Positions 15,651 to 24,418 of a stretch of DNA of 42,856 bases are shown piece after piece. The translations under genes were made by a program, and so were the position numbers. The stretch's first letter is position 1. Each line of letters begins with the position of its first letter. The notes beneath the pieces are model-generated. The model saw only the letters and a list, made by a program, of their open reading frames with translations, was not told the origin of the DNA and did no database searches. The DNA is from Hyphomicrobiales bacterium (GTDB lineage Bacteria > Pseudomonadota > Alphaproteobacteria > Rhizobiales > Rhizobiaceae): positions 1 through 42,856 of the forward strand of contig JAAEMP010000042.1 of NCBI GenBank assembly GCA_024225445.1. The letters run 5' to 3'.

Positions 15651-16502
15651 ATGTTTCCGCATCCAATCGAAAAGTCTTCAACTGCGACACAGATAACCTA
15701 TAAAGTTCTTTTGCCTGTTGCCCTTTTTGTCTGGCTGCTGCCTCTGATTGCGGTGATGGTTACTTCCATCAGGTCTGCTGGCGATATTAACGCTGGTAAT
15801 TTCTGGGGCTGGCCTCGTGAATTCAACCTGATTGAAAACTACACCGCTGTTTTCAACAATTCGCCAATGGGAACTTTTATTCTCAATTCTGTAAAAGTAA
15901 CCATACCGACCATCATATTGACCCTGGCTCTATCCTGCATGGCCGGCTACGCATTGGCAATTTACCGGTTCAGATTAAATATGACCCTGTTCTTCATATT
16001 TATTGCAGGCAATTTTGTTCCCTTTCAAATTCTGATGGTGCCGGTGCGAGAACTGTCAGTAAATACAGGTCTTTATGATACTGTCACTGGTCTGGTATTA
16101 TTCCATGCGGCGTTTCAGGCTGGCTTCTGTACCTTATTCATGCGTAATTTTATCCGGGCATTGCCGTTTGAACTGATTGAGTCGGCCCGCATTGAAGGGG
16201 TTGGAGAATTCAGAATTTTCTGGAACCTCGTTCTGCCTCTGGTTCGTCCGGCTATCGCAGCTTTGGCTGTCCTTGAATTTACATTCATCTGGAATGATTA
16301 TTTCTGGGCGACAGTGCTGGTAAATGGTCAACATGCAATGCCGATTACCGCAGGACTGAAATCCCTTAACGGTCAGTGGATAGCTCAATGGCAACTGATC
16401 TCTGCCGGATCAATCATGGCAGCGCTACCCCCGGTAGCGATGTTTTTTCTGATGCAAAAACACTTTATTGCCGGACTGACGCTTGGTTCAACTAAAGGGT
16501 AG
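15651..16502 (+). CDS. Sugar ABC transporter permease (MalG/UgpE type)
   Basis: A 283-aa second permease with six helices and the EAA motif ELIESARIEGVGEFRIFWNL. It ends FIAGLTLGSTKG, the usual C-terminus of this class. AAAGGAGGG precedes ATG 15651. It pairs with the upstream permease and the ATPase at 11204 to form the importer. The GH4 gene begins 5 bp after its stop. Confidence 0.92.
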   Translation: MFPHPIEKSSTATQITYKVLLPVALFVWLLPLIAVMVTSIRSAGDINAGNFWGWPREFNLIENYTAVFNNSPMGTFILNSVKVTIPTIILTLALSCMAGYALAIYRFRLNMTLFFIFIAGNFVPFQILMVPVRELSVNTGLYDTVTGLVLFHAAFQAGFCTLFMRNFIRALPFELIESARIEGVGEFRIFWNLVLPLVRPAIAALAVLEFTFIWNDYFWATVLVNGQHAMPITAGLKSLNGQWIAQWQLISAGSIMAALPPVAMFFLMQKHFIAGLTLGSTKG

Positions 16503-16507
16503 TGGAT

Positions 16508-17893
16508 ATGGCAAATGCAGAAATCGCATCGCCAAAAATTACTTTCATTGGCGCCGGTTCAACGGTTTTCATGAAGAAACTGATTGGTGATATCCTGCTG
16601 AAACCGGCACTGAATGCAGCCACAATAACATTGATGGATATCAACAATGACAGATTGGCGGAATCAGAGATGGTTGCAAGAAAGCTTGTATCGTCCCATG
16701 CCGTGCCAGCGGTCATAGACAGTACAACCGATCAACGCAAGGCATTACAGGGCGCGGATTTCGTTATTGTGGCATTTCAGGTCGGCGGATATGATCCCTG
16801 CACCATTATTGATTTCGAGGTGCCAAAAAAATATGGCCTGCGTCAGACAATTGCAGACACGCTGGGTATTGGCGGGATCATGCGCGGGTTGCGCACAGTA
16901 CCCCATCTATGGAAAATCTGTGAAGATATGCTTTCAGTTTGTCCCAACGCGCTACTGTTGCAATACGCAAATCCGATGGCAATCAATACCTGGGCAATTG
17001 CGAATAAATATCCGGATATAAGACAAATTGGCCTGTGCCATTCCGTACAGAATACGGTTTTTGAACTGGCGCGCGATCTGGAAATTCCACAAGATGAAAT
17101 CCGCTATCATGCCGCCGGTATCAATCACATGGCATTCTTTCTAAAGTTTGAACAACGGTTGACGGATGGTTCGTATAGAGATCTGTACCCGCTTCTCAGA
17201 CAGGGCTATACCAGCGCAAACATTCCCAAACCCAGCCACTGGAATGAGCGTTGCCCGAACATTATCCGCTATGAAATGATGATGCGGACCGGATATTTCG
17301 TCACCGAAAGTTCAGAGCATTTTGCTGAATATGTTCCCTATTTTATCAAACGCGACCGCCAGGATCTGATTGACAGGTTTCGTGTACCACTGGATGAATA
17401 TCCCAAAAGATGTGTTGAGCAGATTGATGCCTGGAAGGAACAGATCGATGAACTGCAAAATGCCCAGTCAATTGAAGTTGATCAATCAAACGAGTATGCC
17501 GCTATTCTGATGAACTCGATTGTAACCGGCCAACCTGCAGTCATCTATGGAAATGTCCAGAACAATGGCGCAATATCATCACTGCCGCAAAAATGCGCGG
17601 TTGAGGTGCCCTGTCTGGTTGATGGCAACGGTATCCAACCGACAAAAGTCAACCAAATACCTCCACAACTTTTGGCGCTTATGCGCACCAATATCAACGT
17701 TCAGGAACTGACGGTCGCGGCGTTGATGGAGGAAAATCGCGAACACATATTCCATGCGGCCATGCTTGATCCGCATACGGCAGCAGAGCTTGACCTGGAG
17801 CAAATCTGGAATATGACTGAAGAGCTAATTACCGCCCATGGAACATGGCTTCCGGGCTGGATTGACCAACGCAAATCAGAAAAGGTGACTTAA
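16508..17893 (+). CDS. GH4-family alpha-galactosidase/alpha-glucosidase
   Basis: A 461-aa NAD- and Mn-dependent glycosidase. The Rossmann motif FIGAGSTVF begins at residue 13. The metal-binding cysteine is C177 in GLCHSVQ and the histidine is H207 in GINHMAF, both diagnostic of the AglA/MelA branch. The family hydrolyses alpha-glycosides by oxidation at C3, elimination and reduction. In a locus with galactose catabolism the expected activity is alpha-galactosidase (MelA-like), but GH4 enzymes can also take alpha-glucosides. No signal peptide, so it is cytoplasmic. ATG 16508 is preferred to the in-frame GTG 16502. Its stop overlaps the next start (TAATG). Confidence 0.9.
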   Translation: MANAEIASPKITFIGAGSTVFMKKLIGDILLKPALNAATITLMDINNDRLAESEMVARKLVSSHAVPAVIDSTTDQRKALQGADFVIVAFQVGGYDPCTIIDFEVPKKYGLRQTIADTLGIGGIMRGLRTVPHLWKICEDMLSVCPNALLLQYANPMAINTWAIANKYPDIRQIGLCHSVQNTVFELARDLEIPQDEIRYHAAGINHMAFFLKFEQRLTDGSYRDLYPLLRQGYTSANIPKPSHWNERCPNIIRYEMMMRTGYFVTESSEHFAEYVPYFIKRDRQDLIDRFRVPLDEYPKRCVEQIDAWKEQIDELQNAQSIEVDQSNEYAAILMNSIVTGQPAVIYGNVQNNGAISSLPQKCAVEVPCLVDGNGIQPTKVNQIPPQLLALMRTNINVQELTVAALMEENREHIFHAAMLDPHTAAELDLEQIWNMTEELITAHGTWLPGWIDQRKSEKVT

Positions 17894-18663
17894 TGGAAGG
17901 TTCCGCTGTATTCCCCGATTTGAAAGACAAATCAGTATTTATTACCGGGGGGGGCTCGGGGATAGGGGCTTCTCTGACCAAGGGTTTTATCGCCCAGGGT
18001 GCAAAAGTAGCATTCGTTCAACGATCAGATGCAAGCGAATTTTGCGATGTGCTTGCAGCCCAATATGCAAATCGCCCGCTTTTTATCTCCTGTGATATTA
18101 CAAACAATGAAGCCTTGCTTCACTCCATCGATATAGCCAGAAAAGCCAATGGCCCGATTACGGTTCTGGTCAATAATGCTGCTGCTGATACACGCCATCA
18201 GATTGAAGGCTACACCATTGAGGAATGGGACCGGTCACTCAATATCAATCTGCGCCCGCATTTTTTCACTGCGCAAAAAGTGATGGATGATATGAAACAG
18301 GCCGGTGGCGGATCGATCATCAACTATTCGTCTATTTCCTATCTGATGGGCCAGGCTGGCTATGCTTCCTATCTGTCGTCGAAAGCCGGAATAACCGGAT
18401 TAACGCGGGCATTGGCACGAGAACTCGGGCCCCATAATATCAGGGTCAACACGTTGCTGCCAGGATGGGTTTTGACTGACAGGCAAAAACAGTTATGGGT
18501 AACGCCAGAAGCCCTGTCGGCCCATCTGGAAATGCAGTGTCTCAAACGGGAGATTGAACCGGATGATATGATCGAGCCCACTCTGTTCCTTGCTTCATCG
18601 GCGTCACGAATGATGACCGGCCAGGCTCTGGTTGTCGATGGCGGAGTTGTGGTGACCGGATGA
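17893..18663 (+). CDS. SDR oxidoreductase, probable galactose dehydrogenase
   Basis: A 256-aa classical short-chain dehydrogenase. The cofactor motif TGGGSGIG (19-26), the NNAA strand motif (about residue 96), the catalytic serine in YSSISY and the YxxxK motif YLSSK are all present, ending with the VVDGGVVVTG tail. Context (GH4 before, DgoK and DgoA after) suggests it oxidises D-galactose to galactonolactone, the first step of the De Ley-Doudoroff pathway. SDR sequence alone does not prove the substrate; a dehydrogenase for another aldose is possible. Start and stop both overlap neighbours, so expression is tightly coupled. Confidence 0.8.
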   Translation: MEGSAVFPDLKDKSVFITGGGSGIGASLTKGFIAQGAKVAFVQRSDASEFCDVLAAQYANRPLFISCDITNNEALLHSIDIARKANGPITVLVNNAAADTRHQIEGYTIEEWDRSLNINLRPHFFTAQKVMDDMKQAGGGSIINYSSISYLMGQAGYASYLSSKAGITGLTRALARELGPHNIRVNTLLPGWVLTDRQKQLWVTPEALSAHLEMQCLKREIEPDDMIEPTLFLASSASRMMTGQALVVDGGVVVTG

Positions 18664-19592
18664 AGCCTTTTTGCGTAGCAATAGATTGGGGAACAACCAC
18701 ATTTCGGCTTTGGTTGCTGAACAGTGACGGAAATAAGATGCTTGAGCGCCGAAGTGATGAGGGGTTGCTCCAGGCGCAGGCCAGGGGATTTGATAACATC
18801 GTCGAGCAATATCTGGGTACATTTGGTGTTGAGGATAATCTGCCGGTGATTGTCTGCGGCATGGCCGGCTCCAGGCAGGGGTGGCAAGAGGCTCGATATG
18901 TTAATACCCCGAGTGAATTAAACCAGATTATTGATAATGCGGTTACCGTTCCCCACAGAAGTTATGATATCCGTATTTTGCCTGGTATTGCTCAGCGAAA
19001 TTTACTCAATCCCGATGTGATGCGCGGAGAAGAAACCCAATTGCTTGGCCTGCTTGATCAACTTCCTGAAGATGGATTTGTCTGCATGCCGGGCACCCAC
19101 TCAAAGTGGGTTAAATTCAAACAAGGCCAGCTGCAGTATTTTTCAACTTTCATGACCGGGGAATTGTTTGGATTACTGGCCAATCATTCAATTCTCAGGC
19201 TGGGTGAGGGAGAACCCAGGGAGTTTTCTCCCGGCACCCCCATATTCCTCAGATCATTGGCTCAATCGGTCGATAATCCGCAGGAAATAACCAATCGTTT
19301 GTTCAAGGCACGATCATCTTATTTGCTCGGATATAATTCCCTCGCCAGCAGTGCTGCAGAATTGTCAGGCAGTGTTATTGGTCTGGAAATTGCCGGTGCG
19401 TTGTCCAGATATGGACCTATTGAGAAAGTGACACTGGTGGCGACCGGCCAATTGGCCGAACTCTACCAATCCGCCCTCAAGTCACAGGGAATTGCCGTTC
19501 ATAGCTTTGATGCAGACGATGCTGTGAGAAGTGGGTTATACACGGCGGCAAAAGCGTTGTGGTCGCATAATTATGAAAGAAAAAAGGCGTGA
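18660..19592 (+). CDS. dgoK: 2-dehydro-3-deoxygalactonokinase
   Basis: A 310-aa kinase of the DgoK family with the ASKHA-like opening AIDWGTTTFRLWLL, the block CGMAGSRQGWQEA, GIAQRNLLNPDVMRGEETQLLG and MPGTHSKWVKF. It phosphorylates 2-keto-3-deoxy-galactonate to the 6-phosphate. The start overlaps the SDR stop by 4 bp (ATGA), and the aldolase start overlaps its own stop. With DgoA it forms the lower half of the De Ley-Doudoroff pathway. Confidence 0.92.
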   Translation: MKPFCVAIDWGTTTFRLWLLNSDGNKMLERRSDEGLLQAQARGFDNIVEQYLGTFGVEDNLPVIVCGMAGSRQGWQEARYVNTPSELNQIIDNAVTVPHRSYDIRILPGIAQRNLLNPDVMRGEETQLLGLLDQLPEDGFVCMPGTHSKWVKFKQGQLQYFSTFMTGELFGLLANHSILRLGEGEPREFSPGTPIFLRSLAQSVDNPQEITNRLFKARSSYLLGYNSLASSAAELSGSVIGLEIAGALSRYGPIEKVTLVATGQLAELYQSALKSQGIAVHSFDADDAVRSGLYTAAKALWSHNYERKKA

Positions 19593-20239
19593 AGCGTGAA
19601 ATCACACACTGGCCGCAGTTCAAACGACCACTAATTGCCATTCTCCGCGGGATCAGTCCGCTTCAGGCAGTTGATGTTGCCAATGTACTGATTGAAGAAG
19701 GTTTTGAAATAATCGAAATTCCGCTTAATTCACCCGATCCGTTTTATTCCATAGAAAAAATCGCCAAAATTACTCCCGATAAAATCTTGATTGGTGCGGG
19801 GACTGTGCTTTCAGTTCCCGACGTCCATCGTCTTGCTGATGCAGGCGGTAAATTGATGTTGGCACCCAACATCAACCCACTGGTTTTGCGACGCGCTGTT
19901 GAATATGGTCTGATAACCGTGCCGGGTATATTTACCGCAACTGAAGCCCTGCTTGCCATTCACTCTGGAGCATCCGCTTTGAAAATCTTTCCGGCAAGTG
20001 TTCTTGGTCCTTCCGGCATCAAGGCAATCTCGGCAATATTGCCGGATGACACCGTAATGGCAGCAGTAGGCGGCGTATCTGGTGAAAACTTTGCTACTTA
20101 CAAATCGGCGGGCGTCAACACTTTCGGGCTGGGCTCAAGCCTTTATAGTCCCGGTGATTCGACAAAAGAAATACGGGTGAAGGCAAATGGTGTCATAAAG
20201 ACCTATGATGATATTTTTGGAATTGAGAATGAACAGTGA
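19589..20239 (+). CDS. dgoA: 2-dehydro-3-deoxy-6-phosphogalactonate aldolase
   Basis: A 216-aa KDPG/KDPGal aldolase-family protein with LIAILRGI (15-22), the catalytic glutamate E43 (IIEIPLNSP), GAGTVL and the Schiff-base lysine K132 (SALKIFPAS). It cleaves KDPGal to pyruvate and glyceraldehyde-3-phosphate. It starts with GTG 19589 in a GTGA overlap with dgoK. Coupling to DgoK rather than to Edd-type genes points to the galactose version rather than Eda. Confidence 0.92.
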   Translation: MKREITHWPQFKRPLIAILRGISPLQAVDVANVLIEEGFEIIEIPLNSPDPFYSIEKIAKITPDKILIGAGTVLSVPDVHRLADAGGKLMLAPNINPLVLRRAVEYGLITVPGIFTATEALLAIHSGASALKIFPASVLGPSGIKAISAILPDDTVMAAVGGVSGENFATYKSAGVNTFGLGSSLYSPGDSTKEIRVKANGVIKTYDDIFGIENEQ

Positions 20240-20274
20240 AGCTCACGCTATTTCAACCTGTTTAGGGTTAATCC

Positions 20275-22236
20275 ATGCTCAGCGATGATCAAGACCGGGC
20301 CCTGGGGGTTTGTTACTATCCCGAGCACTGGCCTGAGGAAACCTGGTCTCAGGACGCAAGGCGAATGCGCGAATTGGGCATCCGCTTCGTCCGCATTGGT
20401 GAATTCGCCTGGTCGAAACTGGAACCGGCGCGCGCAGATTATCAGTTTGACTGGCTCAACCGGGCAATAGATATTCTGCATGCACAAGGTCTGTCAGTGG
20501 TACTTGGAACCCCAACCGCCACACCGCCAAAATGGCTGGTTGATGAAATGCCCGATATGCTCGGAGTTGACGCTGACGGGCAGATTAGAAAGTTTGGCTC
20601 AAGGCGGCATTATTCGTTTTCTCATACAGGCTATCGTTCTCAATGCCAGCGTATTGTCAGCGAATTGGCAAAACGCTTTGGCACCCATCCTGCTGTAGTC
20701 GCCTGGCAAACTGACAATGAATACGGCTGTCACAATACAACACTATCTTTTTCTCCTGTCGATCTTGCGGCATTTCGAAACTGGCTGGCGCGCAAGTATC
20801 AATCGGTTGATGCGTTAAACAAGGCTTGGGGAAATACATTCTGGTCAATGGAATATGGCGATATTGATGAGGTCGAATTACCAAATCTGACAGTCACTGA
20901 AGCCAATCCGGCCCACAGGATGGATTATCAGCGCTTTGCTTCAGATATGGTGATTGAGTTTAATCGCCTGCAGGTGGAGATACTCCGCAAATATTCCCCG
21001 GGTCGCGACATTGTTCATAACTTCATGGGACGCATTCTTGATTTTGATCATTTTGCTTTGGGCAATGATCTTGACATATCTTCATGGGATTCCTATCCGC
21101 TTGGCTTTCTGGAAGATCGTTCGGACAATAGTGATGAATGGAAAAGTCGGTTTGCCAGAACCGGTGATCCGGATTTTCAGGCGTTTCATCATGACCTCTA
21201 TCGAGCAACGTCAAAGGGGCGCTGGTGGGTAATGGAACAGCAACCGGGTCCGGTTAACTGGGCGCCGCATAATCCTGCACCTCGAAGCGGGATGGTTCGG
21301 TTGTGGAGTCTTGAGGCATTGGCTCACGGGGCTCAAACTGTGAGCTATTTTCGCTGGCGCCAGGCTCCGTTTGCCCAGGAGCAAATGCATTCCGGATTGC
21401 TGCGCAGCGATGGGGTGGAAGCAGAAGGTTTTCATGAGGTTGAGAAAGTTCAGAAAGACATCAGGATAATCAAATGGCCGGCCCAGGCCTTGTCGCAGGT
21501 TGCCATTGTCTTCGATTATACATCTTCATGGGCCTGGGAGATACAGCCCCAGGGTAAGGAGTTTGACTATTTCAGGCTGATTTTTGACCATTATAGAATA
21601 CTACGTAAACTGGGTTTTTCGATCGATTTCATCTCCTCACAAACCCGGGACCTGTCCGGATATAAACTGGTAATTGTCCCCGGTCTGTTTGCCTGGACAC
21701 CTCAACTCCGCCAGGCTTTGGTGCAATTTGACGGTGAAATTCTGATCGGACCGCGCAGTGGATCAAAAACAGTAAATTTCTCGATTCCCGATCAATTGCC
21801 GCCCGATCTCCCTACGGAAATTCTCGATCTGAAAGTCTCAAGGGTCGAGAGCCTCAGGTCGGATTGCCCGGTCAAAACCAGACATGGCAAATTTCGGTTC
21901 TGGCGCGAACATGTCATTGCCGGCCCTGAGACGAAAGTGGAATTCGCAACCTCAGACGGTTCACCGGCTCTGGTTCGCCAAAACAACATAACCTATCTTT
22001 GTGGCTGGCCTGATGGGCACCTGCTGCAATCCGCCCTCAACGGTTTGGCAGAAGCGGCCGGGTTAAAAACCCGCCGATTGCCCGATGGCGTGCGTCTGCG
22101 TCGCAGTGGCGATTTGACATTTGTCTTCAATTACGGGGATTGCGATTTCGATGCATCTGGCTTGGAACTGGGTGAATGCAGGCTGGGCGGAACACAAATA
22201 CCGCCTTCCGGCGTATCGGTGTTTGAATCCGGATAA
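20275..22236 (+). CDS. GH42 beta-galactosidase
   Basis: A 653-aa cytoplasmic glycosidase of normal GH42 length. The N-terminal TIM barrel opens with GVCYYPEHWPEETW. The acid/base glutamate is E149 in TDNEYGC and the nucleophile is E321 in VMEQQPG. It is followed by the beta-galactosidase trimerisation domain (about 390-590, including LVIVPGLFAWTP) and a short C-terminal domain. It has no signal peptide. It releases galactose from small beta-galactosides such as lactose or galactosylglycerol. It is the last gene of the operon, 35 bp after dgoA, and is followed by a small hairpin. Confidence 0.93.
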   Translation: MLSDDQDRALGVCYYPEHWPEETWSQDARRMRELGIRFVRIGEFAWSKLEPARADYQFDWLNRAIDILHAQGLSVVLGTPTATPPKWLVDEMPDMLGVDADGQIRKFGSRRHYSFSHTGYRSQCQRIVSELAKRFGTHPAVVAWQTDNEYGCHNTTLSFSPVDLAAFRNWLARKYQSVDALNKAWGNTFWSMEYGDIDEVELPNLTVTEANPAHRMDYQRFASDMVIEFNRLQVEILRKYSPGRDIVHNFMGRILDFDHFALGNDLDISSWDSYPLGFLEDRSDNSDEWKSRFARTGDPDFQAFHHDLYRATSKGRWWVMEQQPGPVNWAPHNPAPRSGMVRLWSLEALAHGAQTVSYFRWRQAPFAQEQMHSGLLRSDGVEAEGFHEVEKVQKDIRIIKWPAQALSQVAIVFDYTSSWAWEIQPQGKEFDYFRLIFDHYRILRKLGFSIDFISSQTRDLSGYKLVIVPGLFAWTPQLRQALVQFDGEILIGPRSGSKTVNFSIPDQLPPDLPTEILDLKVSRVESLRSDCPVKTRHGKFRFWREHVIAGPETKVEFATSDGSPALVRQNNITYLCGWPDGHLLQSALNGLAEAAGLKTRRLPDGVRLRRSGDLTFVFNYGDCDFDASGLELGECRLGGTQIPPSGVSVFESG

Positions 22237-22305
22237 ATCAGGTCATCAACCCACAAACAGGGTGCAAATGGCAGGAATCAGTTTGATCCCGGAATATCAG
22301 GCAAT

Positions 22306-22320
22306 CGGGTTAAATACCCG
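22306..22320 (+). terminator. Weak hairpin after the galactoside operon
   Basis: CGGGT-TAAAT-ACCCG forms a 5-bp stem between the GH42 stop and the convergent methyltransferase stop. No clear T run follows, so termination is only possible, not certain. Confidence 0.35.
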
Positions 22321-22412
22321 GACAGGTGGAGGGTAATTGGGAGCTGACCAAATTCGATTTATTAGCTCTTTGCCTCTCAGGCAATTTCTCACAATGTTCG
22401 CGCTATCACCGC

Positions 22413-24284
22413 TCAGGCATTCAAAGCCTGTCTCCAGTTGCTGCCTTTGGCTACCAAGGAATGCACCAGATTGACCGCATCTGGTGCATCCAGGCCGTAA
22501 CCGTCTGCACCGATCTGGTCGGCGAACTCCCGGGTGAGCGGCGCTCCGCCAACGATGATCGGGTAGGGTTCATCGGCCTGTTTGAATGCCGTAATGATTT
22601 TCGACATTTGTGGCATGGTGGTGGTTAACAGCGCAGAAAGGCCAATAACGTCAGGTTTCAGTTTGCGCGCCTTGTCGAGTATTTCTTCACCGGATTTATT
22701 GACTCCCATATCAACCACCCTGTAGCCGGCGCCTTCCAGCATCATGGCGACCAGATTCTTGCCGATATCATGCACATCGCCCTGTACAGTCGCCAGTAAT
22801 ACCAGCCCTTTTGGTTCGACGCTTGAATTGGTCAGCATCGGGCGCAGGATTTCCAGCCCGCTTTTCATGGCGCGCGCTGACAACAGCATTTCAGGCACAA
22901 ATATTTCACCATCAGAAAACATGTTGCCGACTTCTTCCATCGCTGCAATCAGTGAAGTTTCCAGAATTGAAGACAGCGGAACATCTCTTGCCAGAGCCTC
23001 ATTTACATTGGTAACTGCCTCATCAGTTTCCCCGTTGACAACATGGTCAAACAAATCATCAAGCAGGGCTTCATCCTTGTCTGGCAGGTTGCTGAAGATA
23101 TTGATGACTTGATGTTTCCTGTCGGCCTCCGGTCTATTACCGAATTTTTCATAATCAGCAGCTTCCGGTGTGCCGCTGGTATGCCGGCCCGACCAGGGGC
23201 GACTGCCGTCGCGATAATTCTGAATGGCGGCGACGGATGCCTGGACCATTTCGACCGGCGTCTGCGAACTGAAATTGCAAAGGTACAACAAATTTTTTCC
23301 ACCCGCCCCGGCGATTTCCAGATATTCATGAATACGCTTTTCAATCTCTTCCGCCGGTCCCTGCATCAATAGATTGTTGGAAACTCCAAACATCGCCGGC
23401 AGATCCCGCGCTATCGCATAATCCTTGGCTTTTTGAGCGCCGATCCGGTAGAGATCAGGATCCTGCACTTTCAGATAAAGTGGATTGGCACGCAATTTGA
23501 ATTCCCAGAATTTTTCCTGATCCTCAACAAAGGAATCTCCCCACCAGTTGTCAACAATGGTTTTGTTATCGGTCAGCGAGCGTAGGCGTTCAATATAATG
23601 AAGCGCGAATTCTTCCAGCATATCAAGTGTGATGAACGGCAATGAGGCTACCGCATCGCTGCCGGGTACTATGGTCACATTGGGAAATCGGCGACAGAAT
23701 TCGTTAATATAGGGCGCGATCACCTCGTCGGTCAGGTAAGTCATCACCTTGTGTACATAGGCCGGATTGTCCTGCATCTGCAGCACCAGCGTTTCAAAGG
23801 TCATCACCTGGGAGGCAAGTGTAAACGGCGCACAAAAAACCAGTGAAGGTTCTACTCCACTGACCTCGCGAAACAGGCTCGACACGTCCATGGCGAACGG
23901 CACTCTTCCCGCGTTAAGATCGATCGGTTTCAAATGGGCCAGATCTTTTTCACAGGTTACCAGCGGCGTTGTGTTGTCGATGGCCGGAGTCAGGTCATCG
24001 AACTTGATTAACTTGCAGCCGATCGCCTCGGCCTCGATATTATAGGCATCCCAACATAGATCAGGCGTATCAAAGTTCAATTCATGCGCGGTTTTCATTG
24101 CGCCAAAAACAAAACTTTCCGGATTGGAATAAAACTCCCAGGCATTGATACCCGCATAGGCCATGTTGAATTCATGGCACTGCTGGACAAACGGGGTTTT
24201 ATCGCTCTGGTTATTCAAAAACCCGTTTTCAAGTAGTTCATAACCAGCGCTGAAATCAAACTGTGAAAAATCTTGATTTGTCAT
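22413..24284 (-). CDS. Fusion of UroD-type methyltransferase and corrinoid-binding protein
   Basis: A 623-aa two-part protein. Residues 1-370 form a uroporphyrinogen-decarboxylase-like barrel of the MtaA/MtbA methyltransferase kind (APFTLASQVMTFETL at 152-166; C336 in LYLCNFSSQTPVEMV sits where a zinc ligand is expected). Residues about 400-480 are a helical B12 cap (IFVPEMLLSARAMKSGLEIL) and 490-615 a Rossmann B12-binding domain with DVHDIG (D503, H505, G508), the DxHxxG motif that ligates cobalt. It should move a methyl group between a substrate or cofactor and its own corrinoid. These two parts are usually separate proteins. The gene is divergent from a LysR regulator. No corrinoid-reactivating protein or second methyltransferase is in the window. 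Confidence 0.88.
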   Translation of the reverse strand: MTNQDFSQFDFSAGYELLENGFLNNQSDKTPFVQQCHEFNMAYAGINAWEFYSNPESFVFGAMKTAHELNFDTPDLCWDAYNIEAEAIGCKLIKFDDLTPAIDNTTPLVTCEKDLAHLKPIDLNAGRVPFAMDVSSLFREVSGVEPSLVFCAPFTLASQVMTFETLVLQMQDNPAYVHKVMTYLTDEVIAPYINEFCRRFPNVTIVPGSDAVASLPFITLDMLEEFALHYIERLRSLTDNKTIVDNWWGDSFVEDQEKFWEFKLRANPLYLKVQDPDLYRIGAQKAKDYAIARDLPAMFGVSNNLLMQGPAEEIEKRIHEYLEIAGAGGKNLLYLCNFSSQTPVEMVQASVAAIQNYRDGSRPWSGRHTSGTPEAADYEKFGNRPEADRKHQVINIFSNLPDKDEALLDDLFDHVVNGETDEAVTNVNEALARDVPLSSILETSLIAAMEEVGNMFSDGEIFVPEMLLSARAMKSGLEILRPMLTNSSVEPKGLVLLATVQGDVHDIGKNLVAMMLEGAGYRVVDMGVNKSGEEILDKARKLKPDVIGLSALLTTTMPQMSKIITAFKQADEPYPIIVGGAPLTREFADQIGADGYGLDAPDAVNLVHSLVAKGSNWRQALNA

Positions 24285-24371
24285 CCGGGGATATCCTTTG
24301 CCAGTCTGCCAACAGGATTTCGTCCATTTTACACCAAAACAGCTTTTTTCGTGCTGTGTTTATTGTTATAC

Positions 24372-24394
24372 TCACATTCGCCTAACGTATGTGA
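24372..24394. promoter_or_regulatory. LysR-type binding site (T-N11-A palindrome)
   Basis: TCACAT (24372-24377) and ATGTGA (24389-24394) form a perfect inverted repeat separated by 11 bp, the classic LysR architecture. It lies 25 bp upstream of the LysR start and within the divergent promoter region of the methyltransferase-corrinoid fusion, so it likely serves autoregulation and control of that gene. Confidence 0.6.
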
Positions 24395-24418
24395 CCTGAA
24401 TTGATGAGGGTTGAGAAA

